The position numbers and the translations under genes were made by a program. From JAEUHQ01 sp964538915 (lineage in GTDB: Bacteria > Planctomycetota > UBA1135 > UBA2386): a stretch of 64,000 nucleotides of DNA. The stretch spans positions 186,001-250,000 of the forward strand of contig CAZIFB010000001.1 of NCBI GenBank assembly GCA_964538915.1, given 5' to 3'. Shown here one piece after another: positions 9,834 through 18,026 of this stretch; positions within the stretch are counted from its first letter, which is position 1, and each line of letters opens with the position of its first letter. The notes beneath the pieces are model-generated. The model was not told the DNA's origin, made no database searches, and was given only the letters and a program-made list of their open reading frames with translations.

Positions 9834-9922
9834 CGAAGCGCCAACTGAACCACGAACGGCCCGCGCGGTCGACGCCGCTCCGCGCTGGCGGCCGGCGCGA
9901 CGAGCCGCTTCACTCCCGCACC

Positions 9923-11497
9923 GTGCTCGCTTCGATCCAGTCCCTGACCGCGCTGCTCGGGGCGCTCGCGCTCGCGACGCTGCTGGCCCCGCGCCTTCGC
10001 CTGCCGCAGCCGCTGGCGCTCGCGTTCGCGGGCATGGCGCTGTCGTTCGTACCGTCGGTGCGCGATCTGGACATCGATCCGCAGGTGATCCTCGTCGGCT
10101 TCCTGCCGCCGCTCCTCTACGCCGATGCGTTCCGCACGTCGTGGCGCGACTTCCGCCGCTGGTTGCGGCCGATCCTGATGCTCGCGATCGGCCTCGTCGC
10201 GCTGACGATCGTGACCGTCGGGTTCGTCGCGAAGTGGATGCTGCCGTCGCTGCCGTGGTCCGTGTGCTTCGTGCTCGGCGCGATCGTGTCGCCGACCGAC
10301 ACCGTCGCTGCGCAGGCGGTCATCGAGCGGCTGCGGGTGCCGCGTCGCGTCACCGCGATCCTCGGCGGGGAGAGCCTGGTGAACGACGCGACCGGCCTCG
10401 TCGGCGTGCAGATCGGCGTCGTCGTGACGCTGCACGGCATGGTGCACGCGTCCACCGTCGCGTGGCAGTTCGCGTGGGTCGCCGGCATGGGCATCGTGAT
10501 CGGCGCGCTGTGCGGGATCGCGTTCTCGTTCGCGAACCGGCTCGTGCGAGACTCGTCGGTGCTGTTCACCCTCTCGCTGCTGTCGCCGTACCTCGCGTAC
10601 GCGGTCGCCGACGGGGCCGGTGGCTCTGGCGTTCTCGCGGTCGTCGTCGCGGGGGCGATCGTCGCGTGGCGCGTCCACACCATCGCGCCGCTGACCCGCC
10701 TCTCGCTGCGCGCGTCGTGGGATCAGCTCGCATTCCTCCTGAACGGGCTCTGCTTCCTCTACATCGGCCTCGAGTCGCCGTGCCTCCTGCACGTGGCGGC
10801 CGGCGAAGGGCGGTCGTTGTGGCTCGCCGGCCTCGCGGTCGCGGGGACCGTGATCGTCACCCGCATCGTCTGGTGCTTCCCGAACGCGTACGTGCCGCTC
10901 TGGCTGTTCCCGAAGCTGCGCGCGATCGAAGGCGGATACCCGCCGCTCGGCGGCGTCGTGCTCGCATCCTGGTGCGGCGTGCGCGGCGCGGTGTCGCTGG
11001 CCGCTGCCCTCGCACTGCCGACCGAGACGCCCGACGGTCTGCCGTTCCCCGGTCGCGCCGACGTGACCGCGTGCACGCTGGCGGTGATCCTGGCGACGTT
11101 GTTCGTGCAGGGCGCCACGCTGCAGCCGCTCGTGAAGCTGCTGCGCTTCCGCGACGACGGCACGACGGACAGCGAACTGCGCCGCGCGCGCGAACAGGTC
11201 CTGTCGGCCGGCATCGCGCGCCTCGACGCGTTCTGCTCGGAGAACTCGTGCCCCGTGTCGGTCCATCGCTACCGCGAATCGATGGTCGACCAGCTCGCGT
11301 CGCTGCGTGCGGACGACGACGCGGAGCGCCAGCACGCGGTGCACCGGCTCGCGGTGTCGCAGCAGGTCCGCTCCGCGGTGCTCGAGGCGCAGGAGTCGGC
11401 GCTCCTGCGGTTGCGCGACGGCGGCCAGCTCGACGACCTCGCGTTCGGAGCGCTGCTCGCGGAACTCGACCACGCGGTCGCGGCCGTCGCGAGCTGA
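9923..11497 (+). CDS. Na+/H+ antiporter, CPA1 (NhaP/NhaK-like) family
   Basis: A 524-residue membrane protein with about 12 hydrophobic segments and a roughly 120-residue hydrophilic C-terminal tail. The CPA1 core motifs are visible: GAIVSPTDTVAAQAV near residue 120 and GGESLVNDATGLV near residue 147, where the Asn-Asp pair is the ion-binding site of electroneutral family members. A later segment (SWCGVRGAVSLAAALALP) matches the conserved Arg-containing helix. The GTG at 9923 is preferred because the first hydrophobic segment begins immediately after it; the upstream open frame is antisense to the fucosidase promoter. It probably exchanges cytoplasmic Na+ for H+, which fits an organism that also makes a sodium-pumping NQR. 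Confidence 0.88.
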   Translation: MLASIQSLTALLGALALATLLAPRLRLPQPLALAFAGMALSFVPSVRDLDIDPQVILVGFLPPLLYADAFRTSWRDFRRWLRPILMLAIGLVALTIVTVGFVAKWMLPSLPWSVCFVLGAIVSPTDTVAAQAVIERLRVPRRVTAILGGESLVNDATGLVGVQIGVVVTLHGMVHASTVAWQFAWVAGMGIVIGALCGIAFSFANRLVRDSSVLFTLSLLSPYLAYAVADGAGGSGVLAVVVAGAIVAWRVHTIAPLTRLSLRASWDQLAFLLNGLCFLYIGLESPCLLHVAAGEGRSLWLAGLAVAGTVIVTRIVWCFPNAYVPLWLFPKLRAIEGGYPPLGGVVLASWCGVRGAVSLAAALALPTETPDGLPFPGRADVTACTLAVILATLFVQGATLQPLVKLLRFRDDGTTDSELRRAREQVLSAGIARLDAFCSENSCPVSVHRYRESMVDQLASLRADDDAERQHAVHRLAVSQQVRSAVLEAQESALLRLRDGGQLDDLAFGALLAELDHAVAAVAS

Positions 11498-11577
11498 CGC
11501 GGCCGTTCCGTAGTCGTCCATCCGTGGGGACAGACCTCCAGGGATGGAACGGCAGCTCGACCCCGTTCGTCGCCGTT

Positions 11578-11605
11578 GAGCCGCGCCCGGTGCGGGCGTC
11601 GGCTC
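11578..11605. terminator. Hairpin between convergent genes
   Basis: A GC-rich inverted repeat (GAGCCG/CGGCTC and GCCCG/CGGGC arms around a GTG loop) lies between the convergent antiporter and glycosidase-like genes. It has no clear U-tract, so it is a candidate bidirectional terminator only. Confidence 0.4.
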
Positions 11606-11641
11606 CAACCGGGCGGGCGCGGCCCGCGGTTGCCACGTTTC

Positions 11642-12790
11642 CTAGTCGGGGATGCGGTAGCGGCGGAACGTGTACGGCGCGAACTCGTCGGCGAACGTGT
11701 TCTCGCGCAGCTCGAACTCGCGGCAGTCGTCCGTGATCGCGCGGGCTCCGTGCTGCGCGACGACGTCGAACGAGACCCGCATCGCCGTCGCGCCGAGCGA
11801 AGCCGCGTAGACGTACAGCGCACCGCCGTGGCGGTGCACTCGCAGCGCGACCTCGTTCGCCGGCGTGGTCGTCGTCGTGACTGCATCCGGCAGCCTCGGG
11901 CTGTTCAGGACGACCGCGTCGTTCGCGATCGCCGCGTTCACGTCGCGCACCGCCGCGGCGATCTCGGGATGGGCGAGCAGGCCCGCTTCGACGAACGCCG
12001 GCACGAACTCGTGCGCGAACCACACGACGCCGCTCGCGCCGCTGCACACCGCGATCCACGCGGACGAGCGGATCTGCGCCGGGCTCGGTCGTGCATCGCC
12101 GCCGCCGACGTGCGCCGTCTCCAGCACGGCCCAGACCGGCTTCGTGTCCCCGGTCCCGTCGCGCAGCCGGCGCACGCCGCGGGCGACGAACTCGAGGCGC
12201 CCCTTCACGTCGGAGTGAGTGTGGCTCACCGGGTAGATGTCGAACGACGCGATGTCGCAGCCCTTCAGGTACTCGGGGTAGTCCTCCGGGTGGCCGCTGC
12301 GTTCGCCGCGTCCGTGCCAGCCGTCCCACGCCGCACCCTGGCCGAAGTTCAGCAGCACGGGGCGCGTCGGATCCGCGCGGTGCATGCGTTCGTACGCCTC
12401 GACGACGCGCCACGGTTCGACCGGCGGCTTGTAGCCGGTGAGACGGCGGCCCTGCGCGTTGTCCGGCTCGTCGGCGTGCATCCAGCCGACGACGATCGGC
12501 TTCTCGTACGCGAGTGCGACGTCGTTCTGTTCGCAGATCACGCGCATGCCGGCCGCGGCGAGGGCGTCGAGATGCTCCTTCGTCGGGCCCCGCCACAGGC
12601 CGACGTACAGGTTGATGCCGAGATCGGCGTAGCGCCTGCAGTTCGCCGGCGCCTGGAGCCAGACGCCGATCGGGAAGAACGATTCGTCGCGCGGCAGGCC
12701 GTTCGCGAACCGCGGCGCAGCAACGGGCCGGTCCTGCGCCGCGGCGAACGCGACCGTCGCGGCGAACACGATCGCGCGCAGGGTCAGCAC
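11642..12790 (-). CDS. TIM-barrel glycoside-hydrolase-like secreted protein
   Basis: A 382-residue protein with an N-terminal signal peptide (LRAIVFAATVAFAAAQ). A barrel-like body follows (FFPIGVWLQAPANCRRYADL, YVGLWRGPTKEHLDALAAAG, VGWMHADEPDNAQGRR). Acidic residues in HADEPDN and VWAVLETAHVGG sit where retaining TIM-barrel glycosidases carry catalytic acids, which is why I place it in that superfamily; I cannot name the GH family. A small C-terminal beta region follows. The GTG start at 12790 overlaps the cstA stop by 7 bases, so it is probably translated from the same minus-strand transcript. Confidence 0.65.
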   Translation of the reverse strand: MLTLRAIVFAATVAFAAAQDRPVAAPRFANGLPRDESFFPIGVWLQAPANCRRYADLGINLYVGLWRGPTKEHLDALAAAGMRVICEQNDVALAYEKPIVVGWMHADEPDNAQGRRLTGYKPPVEPWRVVEAYERMHRADPTRPVLLNFGQGAAWDGWHGRGERSGHPEDYPEYLKGCDIASFDIYPVSHTHSDVKGRLEFVARGVRRLRDGTGDTKPVWAVLETAHVGGGDARPSPAQIRSSAWIAVCSGASGVVWFAHEFVPAFVEAGLLAHPEIAAAVRDVNAAIANDAVVLNSPRLPDAVTTTTTPANEVALRVHRHGGALYVYAASLGATAMRVSFDVVAQHGARAITDDCREFELRENTFADEFAPYTFRRYRIPD

Positions 12791-14490
12791 GGCGGCGGCA
12801 CCGCGTCGGCTGGTTTGCCGCGGCGGAACAGGGAGACGAGCGCTTCGAGCGTGATCCACGCGGCGAGTGCGAGCAGGACGATCGCGACGACCGCGAGCAC
12901 GCGGTCCGTCGCACCCGCGATCTGCAGCACGAGGGCGCTGATCGTCGTGCCCATCATGAAGACCATCGGCACACCGACGGCGACGCGCAGCAGCAGCGAC
13001 TGCCGAGTGCGCGCGAGCCACAGCGACAGGCCGACGAGCGTCAGTCCCGCGAGCAGCTGGTTGGTGGAGCCGAAGAGGGGCCAGATGACCTTGTATGCGG
13101 GCACGAGGTTGCCCTTGCCGTCGGTCGCGGTCTGCGCGACGAACCACGCCGGCAGCAGCAGGGACACGGTCGTGCCGACGATGCCCGCGGTGCGAGTGCG
13201 CCAGCCGGTGAACTCGGTGAAAAGGTAGCGGGCGAGGCGTGTGCACACGTCCAGCGTGTCGTAGACGAACGTCGCGAACGCGAGCATGCCGAACGTGACC
13301 GCGAACTGCAGCGGCACGCCGAGTTCGTGCAGGAACGTGCCGATGCCGACGCCGAAGATCTTGTCGGGCCCGGCCGCGAGGAGCGGATCGCCCGGCGCGA
13401 GCTTGATCACGCACGCCAGCGCGAGCAACGCGACGACGCCTTCGAGCAGCATGCCGCCGTAGCCGACGAGATGCGCGTCGGGTTCGCGGTCGATCTGCTT
13501 GCTCGTCGTGCCCGAGCACACGAGCCCGTGGAAGCCGCTGCACGCGCCGCACGCGATCGTGATGAAGAGGAAGGGCAGCAGCGGCTGGCCGTTCGCCGCC
13601 GTGAATCCCGTGAACGACGGCCACTCCATCCTGGGGTTCTGCAGCAGCAGGCCGAGCAGTCCGCCGCCGAGCGTCAGGTAGAGGAAGAACCCGCCGAGGT
13701 AGCCGCGCGGCTGCAGGAGCAGCCACATCGGCAGCACGGACGCGATGCCGCAGTACGCGAGGATCGCCCACGCCCAGCCGAGCGACGGGATCGCGCCGTC
13801 CGTGCGGAATTCGAGCGGGATCGACGGGCCGAGCCAGATCGCGGCGCCGACAGCCGGGACGAACACGATCGTCACGAGCCACAGCGGGGGTCGCAGCAAG
13901 CGAACGACGAGGCCCATCACGAGGCTGAGCGCCAGGTAGAGCATCGAACTCGACGCGACGCCCGCGCCGGAGATCGAGACGTGCCCGTTCGCGGTTCCGG
14001 GCACCGTCGCGTCGACGACTTCGACGAACGCGCGCGCCGTGACGTCGGTGAACGCGACGATGACGTAGATCAGCGCGAGCCAGATGTAGATCGTGAAGAC
14101 CGTGTAGCTGCGCCCGTTCAGGTTGTGCCGCAGCACCTGCGCGATCGAGCACGCGCCGTGGCGGATCGAGACGATCAGCGCGCCGAAGTCGTGCATCGAG
14201 CCGACGAAGATCGATCCGAGCAGGATCCACCAGAACGCGGGTTGCCAGCCGAACATCTGCGCCGCCAGGATCGGGCCGACGATCGGCCCGGCGGCGCTGA
14301 TCGCCGAGAAGTGCTGCGACAGGAGGTAGAAGCGCGGCGTCGGTTCGAAGTCCTCACCGTCGCGGTGGGTGTGCGCCGGCGTCGTGGCGTTCGGGTCGAG
14401 CCGGAACCAGCGCGCGAGCAGGCGGCCGTAGATGCGGTGCGCGAGCACGAACGCCCCGAGGCACAGCAGCAGGATCACGGCGAGCGACAT
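12784..14490 (-). CDS. cstA: Carbon starvation protein CstA family, peptide/pyruvate transporter
   Basis: A 568-residue polytopic membrane protein of typical CstA length with about 15 hydrophobic segments. The family core is clear: FYLLSQHFSAISAAGPIVGPILAAQMFGW near residues 54-82, then GSMHDFGALIVSIRHG and, later, CGACSGFHGLVCSGTTSKQI. Family members import pyruvate or small peptides and are often induced by carbon limitation. The ATG start gives the expected N-terminal helix (LAVILLLCLGAFVLAHRIYGR). The gene downstream encodes a secreted glycosidase-like protein, coupled by a 7-base overlap. No two-component regulator is adjacent. Confidence 0.93.
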   Translation of the reverse strand: MSLAVILLLCLGAFVLAHRIYGRLLARWFRLDPNATTPAHTHRDGEDFEPTPRFYLLSQHFSAISAAGPIVGPILAAQMFGWQPAFWWILLGSIFVGSMHDFGALIVSIRHGACSIAQVLRHNLNGRSYTVFTIYIWLALIYVIVAFTDVTARAFVEVVDATVPGTANGHVSISGAGVASSSMLYLALSLVMGLVVRLLRPPLWLVTIVFVPAVGAAIWLGPSIPLEFRTDGAIPSLGWAWAILAYCGIASVLPMWLLLQPRGYLGGFFLYLTLGGGLLGLLLQNPRMEWPSFTGFTAANGQPLLPFLFITIACGACSGFHGLVCSGTTSKQIDREPDAHLVGYGGMLLEGVVALLALACVIKLAPGDPLLAAGPDKIFGVGIGTFLHELGVPLQFAVTFGMLAFATFVYDTLDVCTRLARYLFTEFTGWRTRTAGIVGTTVSLLLPAWFVAQTATDGKGNLVPAYKVIWPLFGSTNQLLAGLTLVGLSLWLARTRQSLLLRVAVGVPMVFMMGTTISALVLQIAGATDRVLAVVAIVLLALAAWITLEALVSLFRRGKPADAVPPPC

Positions 14491-14565
14491 CGGGGGGATC
14501 CTGCCGAGGCGCGGTGTGGTGTGCGAGAGCTTTCGTCGGGCGGGGCGCCGGCGACCGCGCCGCGA

Positions 14566-15063
14566 TCATCTCGTCAGGTACTCGACGACCAGAGGATCGC
14601 TGAGCATCTGCACGACGACGCGCATCATCGCGCCGTCGATCTGCCGCTTCGTGTTGGCCGCCATCGCGGCGCTGTTGACGCCGGTGTAGGTCGCGGTGTG
14701 GCCGCCGCCCGTCGTCGCGGTCATGGTGACGGTCGACGTGATCTTCACCCAGCCGGTCTCCGTCGTCGCGAACTGCACGGCGAGGTCGATCGTCTTCTTC
14801 GCGTTCGGCACGATCGTCATGCCGCGCTTCGTCAGTTCGCGCTCGGCGATCTGGATCGCGACGTCGGTCCACGCGTGGTAGTCGATGCTCCACGGGCCGC
14901 TCGTCTCCGGCTCGGTCTTCGGCTGCGCGTTGCGCAGCGTGACCTGCTGGTTCGACGTGAACTCCTGCGCGATCGCCTCGAACGGGCGGTCGGGCGAGGG
15001 CGTGTAGGCGGTGGCGCAAGCGGCGAGCGAGAGAGCTGATGCGACGACCAGGGACTTCAGCAT
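14566..15063 (-). CDS. Predicted lipoprotein of unknown function
   Basis: A 165-residue protein starting MLKSLVVASALSLAACATAY, a classical lipoprotein signal with lipobox LAAC and lipidated Cys16. The mature part is soluble, alternates strands and helices (TIDLAVQFATTETGWVKITST) and contains many Thr and Gly. It may belong to a DUF4136-like lipoprotein class, but this is a weak impression. I chose the ATG at 15063 because it places the signal peptide at the N-terminus; its 5' region faces the divergent gene at 15200. Confidence 0.6.
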   Translation of the reverse strand: MLKSLVVASALSLAACATAYTPSPDRPFEAIAQEFTSNQQVTLRNAQPKTEPETSGPWSIDYHAWTDVAIQIAERELTKRGMTIVPNAKKTIDLAVQFATTETGWVKITSTVTMTATTGGGHTATYTGVNSAAMAANTKRQIDGAMMRVVVQMLSDPLVVEYLTR

Positions 15064-15199
15064 GGCGCGGAGGCTATCCGGGTGGTTGGTTCGGCGCGCG
15101 GCCGTCCTGCCTGCCGCGCTGTTGCTGGCGTGCCTCGCAATGGGCACCTTGATCCCCGTGCGGCGGTGCGTTCCCATCCGTGCACTGATCCGGGAAACC

Positions 15200-16147
15200 A
15201 TGCCACACCTCCGCACCGCTGCGCTGTTCGTCGCTTGCACCGCCCTGTTCGGGATCGCCACGTTCGCGCAGGCGCCGGTGACCCAGGAGCGCATGGACCA
15301 GGCGAAGGCCGAGAACGGCAAGACCGTGCAGCAGGTCGACGCGCTGCTCGAGCAGGTCTCGGCGACGCAGGATGCGGTCGCCCGCGCGCTCGCTGCGGCG
15401 AAGTCGTCCGGCGGCCAGCTCGACGGCGTCGGCATGGAGCGCGCCGCACGGACTACGTCCGAACTCCGGCAACAGCTCGAAGTGCTGAACGCGAACCTCG
15501 CCGAGCGCGTCGTCGTGCTGAAGGAGCTGCGCGGACGCCTCGCTGCGGAGGCGCCGGCCGTCGTCGCCGCGGACGATCCGCTCCAGGCGATGCGCGATCG
15601 TCTCGTGTCGGCCGACGGCGCATCGAAGACGCTCCCCGACGTGCAGAAGGCGATCGAGCAGATCGAACGCGAACTCGCGGGGAAGGAGTGGCAAGGCAAG
15701 CCCGGCGTCGACGAACTGCTCGGCTTGGTGCGCTTCCGCGTCGCGGCCGTGTGCCAGCGGCGCGCCAACGTGGAGATCAAGAAGGGCAAGGACGACGCAG
15801 CGTGGCCGCTGCTGCAATCGGCGCTCGCGAAGTACCAGGACGTGCTCGAAGCGCCCGACTCGCCGAACACCGGCGAGGGCTCGTCGATGCACGCGATCGC
15901 GATGCTGCGCGGCGTGGAGATCAACGCTTCGTTGTACGTCTACTACTGGCAGGCCGCGCGCAGCTCGAAGAAGGCCGACGACCGTACGAAGTGTGCGCGG
16001 TACGGCGCGGGGATCGTCGACCTCTCCGAGAGGCTCCAGCGGCTCCACCCGCACGCGACGCTCACCGACGGTCGCAAGGTCGTCGACGTCGCTGCGGACC
16101 GCTCGTCCTGGGCGAAAGGGCAGACCGTCGGCGACTCCAACCGCTGA
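15200..16147 (+). CDS. Secreted coiled-coil protein of unknown function
   Basis: A 315-residue protein with a signal peptide (PHLRTAALFVACTALFGIATFAQA). Two alpha-helical stretches follow (residues about 28-110 and 130-165) with heptad-like patterns rich in Gln, Glu and Lys, suggesting a periplasmic coiled coil. A more globular Tyr/Trp-containing C-terminal half follows (INASLYVYYWQAARSS). The ATG at 15200 is used because the signal peptide starts there; the open frame continues upstream but has no reason to be coding. The family is not recognised. It lies immediately upstream of the bufferin-like locus, about 200 bases away, but nothing ties it to that system. Confidence 0.6.
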   Translation: MPHLRTAALFVACTALFGIATFAQAPVTQERMDQAKAENGKTVQQVDALLEQVSATQDAVARALAAAKSSGGQLDGVGMERAARTTSELRQQLEVLNANLAERVVVLKELRGRLAAEAPAVVAADDPLQAMRDRLVSADGASKTLPDVQKAIEQIERELAGKEWQGKPGVDELLGLVRFRVAAVCQRRANVEIKKGKDDAAWPLLQSALAKYQDVLEAPDSPNTGEGSSMHAIAMLRGVEINASLYVYYWQAARSSKKADDRTKCARYGAGIVDLSERLQRLHPHATLTDGRKVVDVAADRSSWAKGQTVGDSNR

Positions 16148-16290
16148 CCGGCTCGTCGGCTCGTTCGTCGTGGGTTCTGTCGCCGAGCGCCGGTCGTTCG
16201 TCGCCGGCCTTGCGCCCCGGTCGGCCACTTCGACCTTTTCCCGCCCCGACGGATCCCGTATGCCCCGGGTCCGTATCAGCGCGCCCGTTG

Positions 16291-16315
16291 CCGCGGGTGA
16301 AACTTTTTCCCGCGG
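16291..16315. promoter_or_regulatory. Palindrome upstream of the Cys-rich precursor gene
   Basis: An exact inverted repeat CCGCGGG-N11-CCCGCGG centred about 45 bases before the precursor start, with an AT-richer spacer containing TTTTT. It could be an operator or a 5'-UTR hairpin; it could also end the preceding transcript. Confidence 0.35.
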
Positions 16316-16348
16316 CGCTACTCCAACCACTCTCCAATCACACGACCC

Positions 16349-16711
16349 ATGAACAAGACCAAGTCTTCGCTCGTCACTCTCGCCATGAGCGGTCTGCTGC
16401 TCGGCTCGGCCGCCACCACGCTCACCTCCTGCAAGTCCGATGCGCACGCCGCCGCCACGGCCGCGGAAAAGCATGCCTGCAAGGGCATGAACTCGTGCAA
16501 GGGCAACGGCGGCTGCAAGTCCGGCGACGCCGGCTGCGGCGGCAAGAACAGCTGCAAGGGCAAGGGCGGCTGCGCCACCGTCGCGCACCACTCGTGCAAG
16601 GGCGCGAACTCCTGCAAGGGCCAGGGCGGCTGCAAGTCCGGCGACGCCGGCTGCGCGGGCAAGAACAGCTGCAAGGGCAAGGGCGGCTGCGCCGTTCCCG
16701 TCAAGCACTGA
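16349..16711 (+). CDS. bufA: Cys-rich bufferin-type RiPP precursor (BufA2-like)
   Basis: A 120-residue precursor. The N-terminus (about residues 1-28) is a secretion signal ending in LTSC, which fits a lipobox, so the product may be membrane-anchored at Cys28 or simply exported. The mature region is low-complexity and carries 12 Cys at residues 44, 50, 56, 63, 69, 75, 83, 89, 95, 102, 108 and 114, nearly all in CKG or GGC contexts with 6-8 residue spacing. It is built from two 39-residue repeats. Bufferins are copper-binding peptides whose Cys residues are modified by an MNIO enzyme before export; the MNIO and partner genes lie just downstream. Metal preference cannot be read from the sequence. 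Confidence 0.8.
   Translation: MNKTKSSLVTLAMSGLLLGSAATTLTSCKSDAHAAATAAEKHACKGMNSCKGNGGCKSGDAGCGGKNSCKGKGGCATVAHHSCKGANSCKGQGGCKSGDAGCAGKNSCKGKGGCAVPVKH
16472..16705 (+). repeat. Two 117-bp in-gene repeats encoding the Cys-rich units
   Basis: Residues 42-80 and 81-119 of the precursor are near-identical 39-residue units (CKGxNSCKGxGGCKSGDAGC pattern), so the DNA repeats with a 117-bp period (16472-16588 and 16589-16705). This points to a recent tandem duplication of one six-Cys module. Confidence 0.9.
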
Positions 16712-16713
16712 TC

Positions 16714-17046
16714 GCCCCGCCCTGCGGGCGGCGCGCTCAGGGACTCCCTGGAGCTGCCGCAACGCGGGGAAACGCCACGGCGAGGCAATCCATCCAACCC
16801 CGCTGCGACATCTCGGAAGCGGCCGCCCCGCCCTGCGGGCGGCGCGCTCAGGGACTCCCTGGAGCTGCCGCAACGCGGGGAAACGCCACGGCGAGGCAAT
16901 CCATCCAACCCCGCTGCGACATCTCGGAAGCGGCCGCCCCGCCCTGCGGGCGGCGCGCTCAGGGACTCCCTGGAGCTGCCGCAACGCGGGGAAACGCCAC
17001 GGCGAGGCAATCCATCCAACCCCGCTGCGACATCTCGGAAGCGGGC
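16714..17046 (+). repeat. Three tandem copies of a 111-bp unit
   Basis: Three essentially identical 111-bp units begin at 16714, 16825 and 16936, starting 2 bases after the precursor stop codon. Each begins with a GC-rich hairpin (arms GCCGCCC/GGGCGGC in copies 2 and 3), then a small palindrome CAGGGACTCCCTG. The period is a multiple of three and no copy contains a stop, so long false open frames run through the array on both strands. It separates bufA from bufB and may differentially stabilise or attenuate the transcript. A diverged relative occurs at 47589-47684. Confidence 0.92.
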
Positions 17047-17139
17047 TCTCCGCCTGCGGGAAATGTCGCGGCGCGGGGAAACGCCACGACGAGGGGTGCA
17101 TCCAACCGCTGCACTCCCCTCGGCACTATCGGAGCCGCG
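17047..17139 (+). repeat. Diverged, shortened fourth copy of the 111-bp unit
   Basis: The sequence after the third copy keeps the shared block GCGGGGAAACGCCACG, the CATCCAACC block and a CGGAGCCG-like end. It has lost about 25 bases in the middle and carries many substitutions. It ends about 20 bases before the MNIO start codon. Confidence 0.7.
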
Positions 17140-17159
17140 CGACCGGCGCGTCTCGCACG

Positions 17160-18026
17160 ATGACCAAGCTCCGCGACCTCGTCGACCAGAATCTCGGCAT
17201 CGGCCTCGGCCTTCGCACTGCGCACTACGAGGACATCCTCGGCAAGTGGCCGGCGGTCGACTGGTTCGAGATCCTGAGCGAGAACTACATGCACACCGGC
17301 GGCCGGCCGGTGCACGTTCTCGATCAGGTGGCCGAGCGTTACCCGGTCGTGATGCACGGCGTGTCGATGAACATCGGCACGACCGACCCGATCGATCGCA
17401 CGTACCTGCGCGAACTGAAGGCGCTCGCCGCGCGGTGCAACGCGCGCTGGATCAGCGACCACATCTGCTGGACCGGCGTGAACGGCCAGAACTTGCACGA
17501 CCTGCTGCCGCTCCCGTACACCGAGGCCGCGCTGCGCCACCTCGTCGCGCGCGTGAAGCAGGTGCAGGACGTGCTCGAACGCCCGCTCGTGCTCGAGAAC
17601 CCGAGCACCTACCTGCAGTTCGCCGGCGCCGACTTCACCGAGCCCGAGTTCCTGCGCGAGCTGACCGCGGCGACCGGGTGCGGGCTCCTGATGGACGTGA
17701 ACAACGTGTTCGTGTGCGCCGAGAACCACGGCTTCGACGCCGAGGCCTACCTGCGCGCGGTGCCGTGGGACCACGTCGTCTACTTCCACCTCGCCGGCCA
17801 CACGGTCCACGCGACGCACCGCCTCGACACGCACGACCATCCGGTCTGCAAGGAGGTGTGGCAGCTTTTCGCGCTCGCGAACCGCCTCAGCGGCGGTCGT
17901 TCGACGCTGCTCGAATGGGACGCGAACATCCCGGACTTCGCGACGACGCATCGCGAGGCGAAGAAGGCGCTGCGCCATGGCGCGCGCGCGCGCGAACGCG
18001 GCGCCCTCGTCGGAGCGCGGCGATGA
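17160..18026 (+). CDS. bufB: MNIO (DUF692) multinuclear iron oxidase, BufB-like
   Basis: A 288-residue protein covering the whole DUF692 TIM barrel. Expected iron ligands are visible in order: His66 (VMHGVSMNIG), the Asp-His pair in SDHICW (100-101), Glu146 (LVLENPSTY), Asp179/Asn182 (MDVNNVFV), His210 (FHLAGH), the DTHDHPV cluster at 223-229 and a Glu in LLEWDANIP near residue 260. MNIO enzymes modify Cys residues of RiPP precursors, in bufferins producing thiooxazole-type copper-binding groups. The precursor gene is directly upstream and the DUF2063 partner directly downstream, overlapping by 4 bases. It acts in the cytoplasm before the precursor is exported. Confidence 0.93.
   Translation: MTKLRDLVDQNLGIGLGLRTAHYEDILGKWPAVDWFEILSENYMHTGGRPVHVLDQVAERYPVVMHGVSMNIGTTDPIDRTYLRELKALAARCNARWISDHICWTGVNGQNLHDLLPLPYTEAALRHLVARVKQVQDVLERPLVLENPSTYLQFAGADFTEPEFLRELTAATGCGLLMDVNNVFVCAENHGFDAEAYLRAVPWDHVVYFHLAGHTVHATHRLDTHDHPVCKEVWQLFALANRLSGGRSTLLEWDANIPDFATTHREAKKALRHGARARERGALVGARR

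Noticed and set aside
16714..17046. CRISPR array
   Set aside because: The 111-bp units are contiguous, with no unique spacers and no cas genes nearby.
16318..17163. Long open frames running through the 111-bp repeats on both strands
   Set aside because: The period is a multiple of three and lacks stops, so open frames are automatic. The translated repeat has no signal peptide or domain.
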